Shown one piece after another: positions 9,909 to 20,720 of a stretch of 64,000 bases of DNA (its first letter is position 1; the number at the start of each line of letters is the position of its first letter). Origin of the DNA: Atherix ibis (lineage: Eukaryota > Arthropoda > Insecta > Diptera > Athericidae); contig OY282609.1 of NCBI GenBank assembly GCA_958298945.1, positions 63,832,220 to 63,896,219 on the forward strand. Direction: 5' to 3'. The position numbers and the translations under genes are program-made. Under the pieces are notes generated by a model. It was not told where the DNA came from and did not search any database. It saw nothing but the letters and a program-made list of their open reading frames with translations.

Positions 9909-12900
9909 AACGGAAATTGGTTATGAGATATGGAAATAGGTTATTGTCCTTTTTATAGCAAGAGTTATCGTCAACTTTCTTTCATTTTTCGGGTTATAAA
10001 CGGATATTTATCTAGCCATATTTCGATACTTTAATGAGTAGTAAATTTCTTTCTGGGAAAAGTCGATTGTATGGACCGAAACTAATGGAAATATGAAGGC
10101 GCATTATCTGGCGAATATGGCGGTCGGGGAAAGATTTACCATTTCATTTCTTCCTAGTATTGCTGTACCAGTTTTACATCCTAGCACCTGGCGTTATATC
10201 TATCGTCCCGTTCCGGCCTTTTTTATTTCAAAGCTCAATTCAATCTTATAAGTAAGAGTCGATATCCCCAGTGGTGGTTTTAGATGGTTTCATGAGTTTA
10301 TAACATCCCTTTGATGCCACCAGATACACAGCATCATCTTCGAACCGTGATTATTGGTTGTTGGCGGTTTCCGCAGTATTTTTCACAAGAATATAGTAAT
10401 TAAGTTGAACTTCCCGCAAATGCTACTTTTTCGGGTTAAATGTTGATACTTTCAACGCCAAATAAAAAAAAATGTTCTTTACGCCGCAAATAATTGTCTG
10501 CTAGTGCGTATTAAAGGTTATACGTTCACCCTCAGAACACAAACACAACTGCTTCATCGAAGATGAATCTAATACCCTAGCGACACTATAAAAAGGCCAA
10601 TAAACTTATTCCCATCCTTAATAGATCAACGAATCTTCGAATTAATCTTGTCTCGGATATTAACAATTCGGAAATTAAATACACTATTTTTTATATAATT
10701 AACTATTGTTAAATAAGAGCAAATTAAATAAAATAGTTTTTAGTAGATTGACATAATATTAGGAAGATTAAGATACTATCGATTATACCGTTCTTATATG
10801 TATATTTTTGAAAATATTTAATGTTTCTTCAAGATGAACAATTTCTAGTCCATAATCCATAATTAGTTATTGTATTTAGTTTGCTTATAGATTCGAAAAA
10901 AATCTTATTTTAAGTTTTTTTTTATGATGCTAATTTATTAGATTGTAAATATAGTTTAAGTATAGTATTGCCATAGAAAACTTTTCATAGAATTGTGCTG
11001 AATTTATATTGAATTTAAAAAGAGTGGAATCGGATATGTGAACAAGTGAATTGTCATAATATAAAACAGTTCCGGATGTTCGATCGAAGAGACGTAACAA
11101 TAGAAGTGATATTTGTCAACTAAGGAGCCGGATACGGATAGAAAGGAGTATACATTCAACACAGAAACATGAAAATTTACACTTATTTGCCATTTAGAAA
11201 ATTGCATTATTCTCTGAAGCATTATGTAGATGTGATAAATTATTTATACACTATATTTGTATGTATGCACGAATGTATGAATGCACGTAGGTTTATTAAA
11301 CCGTATTTTTTTTTTTTAAGACTCATCAACTTACAGAACCTAAAATAGAAAAAAAGCATATCCTCTTAGTCTTGAAAATAAAATATATTAAATAGTAGAA
11401 ATTGTTCAGTTCTAAATAGCTAATCTTAATAATGAAAAGAAGCCCCCAAAACAATATCGAATAAGACCAATAATTTTACTCTGACTGAACCCACTACTTG
11501 TATTCGTAAGTGCGTGTTTATATGTACTCGTATACGATTGAAGGGATTCGTAAAGATTTTTATAGTAAGTATACGGTTAATAGTAAAAAAAATCGAAGAA
11601 TAGGAAACAGGATATTCGCCTGTTTACACACTCATGTGGGATTGTTGTTAAAATTTAGATCAAGCTAATAGTACATAACGAAAATAAGAAGACGTGTACA
11701 ATTAGTTACATGTTCTTGATTACAAATGGTTTTTTGCCATTTCTCTTAGTCATTATTTAACTTATGCTATAAGGGATATCGTATTCCAAAGAATTCGGGC
11801 TAAATTGTATCCCTGATTTCTAGAAAATGTCTACTTATTATGGCATACGTAAATTATGAGTGGGAGTATAAAAAGATATTAATTTTATTCAATACAATTT
11901 TTTTTCACGAATATTATATAAATTATTTAAAACGAAAAATATACTTTTACTGTATTGATTTATCAAATAAGTTTATTTCTTTTACTAATTTTATAAAAGA
12001 ATTTTGTTAGATAAGTCGCGGAACGCTATTTGCTGTATATCTTGAAAAGGTCACTACTAACGATATAATGTAGAATCAGTTTAAAAATAATATACAACCA
12101 ACTTATATTTATATTTAAAACAAGCTCTCAAACTAGCCTAGGGAATATTATAATTCTAGAAAATGTTATTAAATAAAAATGGTTTTAGAGTCTAGGCTAT
12201 CTAACATATATATTTATATACAAAATGGATTTTATTTATTAAAGATATAAATCTAAAGAACGTTTTTAATCAAATCTAAGATGAAATTGCTTTTAGTCAT
12301 ATTAAAAATCAAAATAAATGTTTACTAAAATTCAATGTAATTTTTTTTCTCATTTTATTTGAATGTAAATTCAAGATTTCATGATATTACAAATGGTATA
12401 TTTTATTTAGTCTATAATGGAAACACTGAAAGTAATTTCTTTGATATTTTCTTTCTGGTAATCAGCAAACAGAAAAACATAATAAAATAAAAGGAAACAT
12501 AATCAATTGATCTTTAGCTATCTTATCTTATTCATTTGAAAATCTAGACCTTATAGTTATTACAAGTGAATTGTTTACAAAACCAAAAGTAAAATTACTA
12601 AACAAACAATTTCTGAAAATTCTCATTTAATTCAAAGTCAAAGTTCTAAAAAGATGGTTTGTCTTTGATCAATCAAATCACATAAATTTTCCATTTGATA
12701 ATTTTATAGGGACAAATGATGATGGAGAATAGAAATTTAATTGATATTAGGTAGTATTTGATTTATAAAGAAACAAATTTATACTCTTTTAAAATCCAAA
12801 TACAAAAAAATCACATTAAGAAACTATTGAAACTATCGTAGTTATTTAAAAAACAAAAAAAAATTTGAATATTATAGCTAAAATGCATTAAAGTTATTTG

Positions 12901-14507
12901 TTTTTTTTTTAATATGGTTCAATAAATATTATTAAAATTTATGATATTAAAAACATTACCTTGGAATGAGTTTTTCCATTTCGATAAATCTAATTGCGGT
13001 ACTAGAAGCGGAATAATCTCATTTCTGTTTCTATAGAAGTTAAAAGTTAACATCAATAATCTAAATTTTCGTGAAGACGTTCGAATAAGCATCTAGAAAT
13101 TGCGGTTTCCTTTAATCTTTGTAGAATCATTAATTTCATCATCATAGCCCTCGGAAACGATGTGGTTGGATGGAGATGGTAAAATATTCAGAATATATTT
13201 ATATTTGAATTTGTCTATCTAGTAGTCGTATCTAGTATATTTTGGGAGACACCATTTTCTATATAGAGGAAAGTAAAGTGGGCGTTTTGAATTATTTCTT
13301 GTAGACGTATAATCCATCCTTGATAGTAAGTTCATCCCACATACTCTACACATTTAGCACATACATGAATTGGGCTTTTTTTTCTAGTAACTTGTTCTTG
13401 ATGAAAATGTACACTTCCCTTTCTTAGATTTCTATACTATTCGAATATATCATCGGGCACGATATTTCTTTAACTTTTTCTTCTTCATAGATAGAGCCAC
13501 TGAGCTTTATGTGATGTATGTGCTTTTAATATCTTTTTAAGCACACATCAAAAGACCCTCTTCAGAGTACTGTCATGTTCACAAAGTAAAATTACGCACA
13601 TCTGTTAAGTTGCCTCCAAGGATCATTTGAACTTTTTTCCTCATTTTCCCTGCTTCAATATTGTCGAGGATGACAACGGTTACTAAAACGGATGAACGAA
13701 AAAAAAAACAACAAAATTATAGAAAAAGTAAATAAATGAACCTATTTGATTAATATAATGTGTACAAATATAGTATGGGTATTAGAAGTTTTTACTTACA
13801 CTGAGAATTGTTTGTCTGATTGGAATGCTTTGCTTTACAATTCTAATCATAATATCTGCACGCGTATTTTTAATACTCTTTCAATGGCTTGTAAATAAAT
13901 ATCTAGGAATTCATACTTATATATCTATAATCATCCATCGATATTTATCTGCTCTTTGAGATTTACTCTAAGTTTAATATATGGTATGAAATCTAGGAAA
14001 CATTGTGGCCATTGCCTTTCAAACGTCTATGTATGTTTTCGGGGACGGAAGTTGAGGACAATTATTATAAAAAAAGATTTTTATGGGATAACAGTCGAAC
14101 TATGAAATTTTATGTAACGCACCTTTCACGAACGAAAAAAATAGTAAAATGATCGCACTTTATCGCACACAATATGGAGCATCAACGACTTTTTGGAGGA
14201 TTTTCGATTTAATAGATTGGATTCGATGGGAATTGGAAGGTCTGACTGAGTCTGTTTATTTCAGTTATTTTAGTCTGCTATGCGGGTTCTATATTAAACG
14301 TTAATCCATGTATAGTCCTAAGTAAAATATTTTCCTTGCGTAGAAAAATATTGCCGTTAATTTGTATGGGAAGGGATGTTTCTCGGCAAACAGCAGAAGT
14401 AACATGAACAATTTTTTATTAGCTCATGGTCTTGAAAATGCTAGGAGAAATAATTCGGGTTTTTATGACGTAAAAGAATGCAAGTGTCGTCAGCATAAAT
14501 AGTATTA
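9909..14507. other. long AT-rich stretch, possible decayed transposase tail at its start
   Basis: Positions 9909-10600 are richer in GC than the rest and may be the unreadable remainder of the transposase fragment at 9732. From 10600 to 14507 I see only AT-rich DNA with short open frames of no recognisable family, no TIR pair and no RNA gene. Confidence 0.5.
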
Positions 14508-14677
14508 CCAGGTGTAGAAGCTTAAATCCAATGTTTGGTCATAAATGGCGTGAGTGAGCGTATTAAGCTACCATGGGCACGCCATACTTTTTTTTATGAG
14601 TTTGACATCTGTCAACATTAATCAGTGCACATTGTCAGCAATTTCGTACAACAACATACATTTTTCCTTTGGTAATC

Positions 14678-15628
14678 ATGTCTAGTTTTATGCCAGAAAA
14701 AGATAATATACGGGAAGCTCCGCTTTTCTGCTTCAATTTGAAGAAATCGACTGCCGAATCGCATAGAATGTCTATGGTGACAGTGTTTTATCGGAAACAA
14801 TGTGCCGAGATTGGCTTCGTCGGTTCAAAGACGGCAATTTGACTTGTGGGACAAGAGGCGTGAAAATCGGCCTAGGAAAGTCGAGAACCATCAATTGCAA
14901 GCTCTTTTGGACGAAGACGATACCCAACCACAAAAAATGCTCGCGGAGCAATTGGATGTTACTCAACCAGCCATTTCCATACGTCTGCGTGCAATGGGGA
15001 AGATTGTAAAGATCGGAAAATGTGTGCCGCATGAATTGAACGATAGGCAGATGGAGCGACACCAAAACACATGCGAAATCTTGCTCGCCAGACAAAAAAG
15101 AAAGTCCTTCCTGCATCGAATTGTGGAGAATCCTACACGCAGATCAACATCTTCCCCAAGACCAAATTGCTTCGGACGGAAAAATATGCTGTGCGTTTGG
15201 TGGGATCAGCAGGGTATCGTCTACTATGAGATGTTGAAACCTAGTAAAACTGTCAATGCCTACCGCTACCACCAACAACTGATCAAATTGCACCGTGCTC
15301 AGCGTGAAAAAAGGACGGATTATCAACAAACACATGACAAACTGATTTTCCTTCGCGACAAACTATTTTGGAGACATTCAACTGGGAAACTACTTGGAGA
15401 CATTCAACTGGGAGGTACTGCCCCACCCCGCTTCTTCCAACTATCACCTGTTGTCGTCGATGGGCCACGCGCTCGCTGAGCAGCACTTCCATTCTTACGA
15501 AGACGTCCGAAAATGGCTTGATGAGTGGTTTGCCTCGAAAGAGAAGGAATTTTTTTTGGCGTGGTATCCATAAATTGCCCGAGAGATGGGAAAAGTGTGT
15601 AGTTAGCGAGGGCGAGTACTTTGAATAA
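14678..15628 (+). pseudogene. MarA transposase, first catalytic site deleted
   Basis: Starts at ATG 14678 (MSSFMPEKDN). Deletions of about 10 bases near 14770 and one or two bases near 14838 shift the frame. A long frame at 14802-15479 then carries QALLDEDD, TQPAISIRLRAMG, VPHELNDRQME and MLCVWWDQQGIVYYEML. The segment holding the first aspartate (TGDEKW and about 20 residues) is missing between HRIV and ENPTRRS. After IFLRD the NAPSHTSKM stretch is gone and a 27-base unit (15361-15387) is repeated in tandem (15388-15413). The YSPDLAPSD motif is also deleted. The end is the stop at 15626-15628 after SEGEYFE. Confidence 0.9.
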
Positions 15629-15706
15629 ATTTGTTTTTGCTTTATATGAAAAAAAACATGTGTTCTTTTCTATTAAAAAAAATCGGATTTAGGCTTATAC
15701 ACGTGG

Positions 15707-15729
15707 TACTACAATATATCGCATATCCT
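15707..15729 (+). repeat. 23-bp flank shared with the 24.9 kb MarA copy
   Basis: The 23 bases starting TACTACAATATATCG are identical to 26084-26106, just outside the right end of another MarA copy. There they run on into a LINE-like remnant; here they lie between two MarA ends. Confidence 0.85.
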
Positions 15730-16079
15730 TTGACTAAAAAACACTGGATTTAAGCTTATACACCTGGTATGGTGTTGTTATTGGAGGGAATGTAGTGGTT
15801 ATAAATATTATGTAAAACAGCACTGAGAATGCTATACTGTCAGATACCAGGGATAATAAATAATTCGAGCTATTTATAAATACTGATGATCTACATGAGT
15901 GGCTAAAAAGTTTCCTTTGGTTTCCAGAGGAGGCGATATGCTTTTTCTCTGGTGTGGTTAATTGAATAAATTAAACTTTGTCGAGTTTTTGTTTTCGAAC
16001 TCAACATTCCTTCATTCAATAATGTCGTTGTATTGTTTCCTCTCTTGAAAAAAAGGATTTTGCCCTTCTGGGATACCTC

Positions 16080-16510
16080 GGGAAGGAGCCTTTTCTCCTA
16101 CCTATTATCTTATTATTAAATCTCATTTGTTAGAATATACGTTCAACATTTTTGATTACCAAGAATATTCCGATAATACTCTTATTAAAGCTGACATTCC
16201 ACAGGGTAGTATCCCTCGTTCCATACTTTATAATATTTACATTTACGATATCGCTACGATGTATACCAAAAATATAGCCATTTTAACAGCTGGTAAATAT
16301 TCTAACGTCACATCCAAAACTTTTCAACAATACATTCCTAATAAGGGAAAAAATACTTGTTAATTTTAGCTGACGTCGTTAGCTACTCGTATGTATTCTA
16401 CTATCACTTAACGGCAGTATTCTACCTGAAATAACTTAAGTGCGCTATTAAGAATAGTTAAGTTCACATGAACTTACGGAATAGAACTTTGGGGTTTAAC
16501 TAAACCTTTC
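16080..16510 (+). pseudogene. decayed Jockey-like LINE reverse transcriptase fragment
   Basis: The frame at 16127-16363 contains ADIPQGSIPRSILYNIYIYD, which matches the AGVPQGSVLGPILYNIYT.D block of Jockey-clade reverse transcriptases. It then gives NIAILTAGKYSNVTSKTFQQY, where the YADDTA residues expected just before AIL are missing. Further on, at about 16470, TYGIELWG in another frame matches the conserved block near the end of the RT/thumb region. Several frames are needed, so it is an old remnant. No ends or target duplication could be found. Confidence 0.65.
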
Positions 16511-18931
16511 AATTTCCATTTTCAGTTAAAAATGCTTCGTTAAATTATCAATGTTAATTTCTATGTTCGTAATAAGGTAATCCACAGTTCCTAAATTGTT
16601 CGTTTTGTCCATGACGTCTTCGTATAACGTTACAAGAAATTCCATCCCCACTTATCCGAAAATTTAAAAAAAAAAATTTAAATATTATTATATATTATAA
16701 ACAGCGAAACATAAATTTTTTTTTTTTGCAATTAAAAGCCACTGAATTTTAAGAGAAAAGCTTTATTTGTTTGAAGTGACAACTTGCAAATGAATGTCGA
16801 CTTATCATTTCGATAGGAAAACAACGAAAATTTCACTTCAATTTGAATGCAAAATTTATGGTAAATTTCTTTCTTTTCGAGCAATTAAATTCAATTTATT
16901 CGGAGCTTTGCACTTTGTTCTCAATAAAGAGGCATTGTTTAGAGGGATCGAGGTGAGTTTTAATGGCATCGTTTTCATTTCCATTTCTTAACCTTTATAC
17001 TAGTATTGTACAAATGTACAATTTCTATATTGGACTTAATACCTAATATTAGAGGGTGTCTAGTCCACAAAGAATAGAATGTATACCTTTTAAATACACT
17101 TTCTGGCTAATATATATGCTAATGTTAGCGATGAAACTTAAACACGTGAAACGTAGCAAATACAACGCGATAAATTGTATTTCCTGTGATAAAATCTTCT
17201 TTAGTAGCTCAAATGACTTGCGTGTCAATAAGAAAGGAACCATTTCTATTTTAACACAGGAACTCACACTGGCATCTGATAGGCCTTTAATGGAAGTTTA
17301 TCCATTTCTTCGAATTTAAATAGATAAAATTCATTCTATTTTTCACTTTAGAGAATTAGGTATCTATCCGGTTTTAATATAAGAATATTTGTATATATTT
17401 CCTTTTCTACTAAAACGATATGAAATTTCAAATAAAATTAGTAAATTTGTACTTATTTCCTTGTATTATAACTAAATCAAATTTATTAAAATAATAGTTA
17501 ATTTTTATCTGCTCAGTTTACTTAGTGTTAAGATAATTTTAATTATAAAATTCATAAGTTGCAGAATTTAATTGATTTAAGATAAATTAATATATACCGA
17601 ATCCTTTATACAACTGAGTCGAAGGCTTATGTCATTCTATTTTTGACATATGTGTATAAATATTTTTAAATACATTAAAATTTACAGAAAAAAATCATAT
17701 TTTCAACATAAGATGTCGAAAGGTAAGTGCAATAAAAATTTCCTGTATGATTTTTTGAAGTGCCAATATCAGTAAAAGAATTATTCTTTCAAGACAAATT
17801 GCTTCATGAATTAAATAAACAATTTTTTTTTGTTAATTTTTGTTTATTTTTTTATAAAAACATAATGAATCTAAATATAAAGATTAAACCTAAACACGAA
17901 CTGTTAGCTTTATGCAATTCAAAACAATATGAATTTTGGAAACTAATAGAATCGGTAAAATTGTTCAGGGTTCGTTGGATTTGTTGTTAAGCATTCAATT
18001 TTAATAACAATAGCATCTACCATTTAGTTGTATACTAATCACACCTGTACACGTACGGTAAGAAGTTAGACTATAAGAGTTAGTACTCTATCTCAATTTT
18101 ATGAATAGGTACATACTCGTTGAACTACTGGTACAGCACGACTATTGTTATTCTTGAATAGATTGGCTTACATTAATCTTAACGTCTTGAGCATTGATTG
18201 TCTGTAAAAATTAATGTTCCACTCTCGAAGCCAGATAATGTCTATTTATCATTTCGAATTGCGAATGGCATTCATAAAATAAATTTCCCTGTTCGTAGCA
18301 CAAACAATAGATTATGTTATATTGGCCAGGGTAAGATTCATGAAAAGTGGAGTCTATGATGATGTTGGTGTAGTGGAGCGGATAGCTAAAGAATGAGTTT
18401 AATATGGGGTGATGATGGTGAATTTGACGGAAGATTATAACCAAGAAGTGTGCCTTTCAATTAAGTAGTTATGTCTCTGGCAAAGTGAGAAGTTTGAGTA
18501 TTAAAGATACTCCATAGCTTCGCAATTGTTTCATCTCTACTTAAGAGTCCGATGAATACCAATTGGTAGGCTATTCATTTATGATTGTAGCGTCCTGCTT
18601 AATTACGGAAACTTCAGAGCATCATTTATTTTTCATAGAAGAAAAATGATATACTTTATAAAAATATTTGTTCAAGCTTTTATATCTCGCATTTATCTCT
18701 TTTGTCGATTATTAATTTACGATTTACCCTCCTAGCACTCTTATATATTATTTTTTATCAGTGTGTGTGAACCTTTTGTTCAGGTATTTAGTACATGTGC
18801 TATTGTTCAGGTATACATGTTTTAGTTTTATATTGTGCATCTCATAATAATATTACATTTTTAAATTTTCGTTGAATTTACTTCTTTAAAATTTATAGTT
18901 TTATTAACTGGTCATTAATTTTAAAGGTACG
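16511..18931. other. AT-rich intergenic stretch, no gene seen
   Basis: Open frames such as 17056-17319 and 17760-17990 are low-complexity and match nothing I know. No TIR pair or RNA gene seen. Confidence 0.55.
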
Positions 18932-18969
18932 ATGTCTGTTCAAAAAGTATCGCGAATTTTCAATTTCAA

Positions 18970-19105
18970 ATTGGCTTTTGCACCATGATAACGGCCCTGC
19001 TCACGCATCTTTGTTTGTGCGCGAATTTTTGGCCAAAAACAACACAATAATGCCGCATCAACGCATTCCCCAGATCTGGCCTCCTGTGACTTTTTCTTCT
19101 TCCCG
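18970..19105 (+). pseudogene. MarF transposase, inverted catalytic fragment
   Basis: The plus strand reads LHHDNGPAHASLFVREFLAKN with the second aspartate, then (after small losses and a frame change) PDLAPCDFFLFP-like sequence with the third aspartate. It is joined at its left directly to the TIR and at its right to an inverted leader fragment. The intact protein order is known from the family and from the 32 kb copy, so the placement shows inversion. Confidence 0.8.
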
Positions 19106-19207
19106 AAACAGATTCTTTGATCCATTTTTTGGAATGGGCAAAAATCGAAGACGAGCCAAAATATGTGCAAGCGAAGCAGTTGTCAAAAATTAACTGAACA
19201 TTCAAAC

Positions 19208-19791
19208 TGTAGGCAAAACCTTCACATTCGACCGAACTTCGCGCGCTTTTTTCAGTCTTGGCTCATGCGTCAGATTCCATTCGGATGATTGAGCTTTGGT
19301 TTTCATGTCATAACCATAAACCTATGATTCGTTACCAATTATGACCCTCTGGAACAAATTTGGGTCGTCCCGGACAGACTTCAACAGCTCCTTAGCAATG
19401 TTAATGCGATCCTGTTTTTGGTCAAAATTGAGCAATTTTGGTACGGATTTCGCGGCGACCCGTCTCACGCACAAATCATTGATAAAATCGAATGGCACGA
19501 GCCAATCGATATGTTTAATTCCTCAGCAACTTCTCTAACGGTGATTCGACGATTGGCCAATACTATTTTCTTAACTTCATCAATGTTTTCGTCTGTTGTT
19601 GACGTGCTCGGGCGTCCGGCACACTTTTAGTCGTTCACATCTTCTCGGCCCTCTAAGAAAATTTCGTACCACCGATATACGTTGCTTCGGTCCAAGGTAG
19701 CTTCACCATAGGCCATAGTCAACATTCGGAATGCGTCCGCGCTATTAATTTTGTTTTTCACACAAAATTTGATACAGATTCTTTGATCCAT
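19208..19791 (-). pseudogene. MarF transposase, 5' half
   Basis: Starts at ATG 19791 with MDQRICIKFCVKNKINSADA, typical of a mariner group widespread in insects. There is a stop after GREDVND (19627-19629), then GRPSTSTTDENIDEVKK and NRRITVREVAEELNIS, a one-base loss near CHSI, then RRVAAK and a further stop in IIGNES*VYGYD. That last motif should be TGDEAWVYGYD; the first catalytic aspartate is N. The reading ends at NVKVLPTV, where the leader fragment is joined. Dead. Confidence 0.85.
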
Positions 19792-19988
19792 TTTTTGGAA
19801 TGGGCTAAAATCGAAGACGAGCAAGCAAAGCAGCTGTCAAAAATTAACTGAACATTCAAAATGGCCGAACTTATCGGCATAAGTGAGAGACATGAGTACC
19901 AACATAATGCCACAAAAAAAATCTAAAATCGAATAAATGTAACCCGCGGAAATTCAAAACTCGCGATACATTTTGAACAGACCTCGTA

Positions 19989-20324
19989 TAATATAAAATT
20001 TTACCAAAAATAAATTTGCTTTACTTATTGATAATGAAATACTTAAACATAGAGATTTGTTATTATTATTTTATATTTGGGGGAAAATTTAATATCCAAA
20101 TATTACTGAGAGTAATGTGGCAACATTACTGCGACTCTGCAGATATGGATAAGTGAAGCTGTATATTTGTAGTTCGTTACTAAAAGCGAAATTTTGAGAA
20201 TCAACGTGCTATTAATATTTATTTTAACCTTGATAAATTCATAAGTTGGACTTACAAAAATTCGCTATCAGATAAAGGGGAATATTCATTATCAAAAGTA
20301 AAAGTTTTTGTAGCATAAAGAATA
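19989..20324. other. AT-rich spacer, no gene seen
   Basis: Short AT-rich stretch between MarF and the second MarK remnant; nothing recognised. Confidence 0.6.
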
Positions 20325-20715
20325 TTTGAAGTGCCGTGAAGCAATGAAATATGAACATCGCTCAGGAAAATTGATGAAAATGCGGAACGAGTATCGATTA
20401 CCATTGAAGCTGATCAGGAAGTCTCAGAAAAGAGGATATTGCAGATAATTGGACGCTCCACTATGACAACATGGTCACACGACGATCTCCATCATCGAGT
20501 TTTTCTCGGAAAAGGTGATTTCTCTCAGTTACTCGGCCACTCTTTTCACTTGATCAAAGTCCGTCTAATTTTTATTTGTTCCCCAATATCAATAAACACT
20601 TGAAAGGACACTTTTCATATTGATATTGTCGATAACATCCAGAGGAGTGTAACTGCGGAGGTGAAGACGATTTCATTTGAAATATTCCAACGCCTCCGCC
20701 GATATACTGTTGCCT
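20325..20715 (+). pseudogene. MarK: second decayed mariner remnant
   Basis: Near 20426 the plus strand reads RKEDIADNWTLHYDNM, the strongly conserved mariner stretch around the second catalytic aspartate. After frame changes it gives DTFHIDIVDNIQRSVTAEVK and FEIFQRLRR, the C-terminal helices. The same blocks occur at 4985-5487 and the two remnants share nucleotide strings such as CTCCACTATGAC and ATCTCCATCA. No TIR could be placed. Confidence 0.65.
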
Positions 20716-20720
20716 AAGGC

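Larger units (their letters stand above)
14508..15767 (+). mobile_element. MarA copy 3, with two successive 3' ends
   Basis: The left TIR is CCAGGTGTAGAAGCTTAAAT at 14508 after TA. A first right end finishes at 15706 (GGCTTATACACGTGG, then TA). Then come 23 bases identical to the DNA just outside the 24.9 kb copy, and then a second right end of about 40 bases finishing at 15767 (TTAAGCTTATACACCTGG, then TA). The element therefore carries a bit of foreign flank between two 3' ends. Confidence 0.93.
18932..19986. mobile_element. MarF mariner copy 1, scrambled head-to-head
   Basis: Both termini carry the same TIR (CGATGTCTGTTCAAAAAG at left; inverse ending GAACAGACCTCG at 19986), each beside TA. 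Inside, the pieces are out of order: (1) 18970-19105, plus strand, the catalytic C-terminal part; (2) 19108-19207, minus strand, a second copy of the 5' leader including the start codon; (3) 19208-19791, minus strand, the 5' half of the transposase; (4) the normal leader to the right TIR. Junction 19205-19209 has a short T-run microhomology. The element cannot work but keeps two mobilisable ends. Confidence 0.9.
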
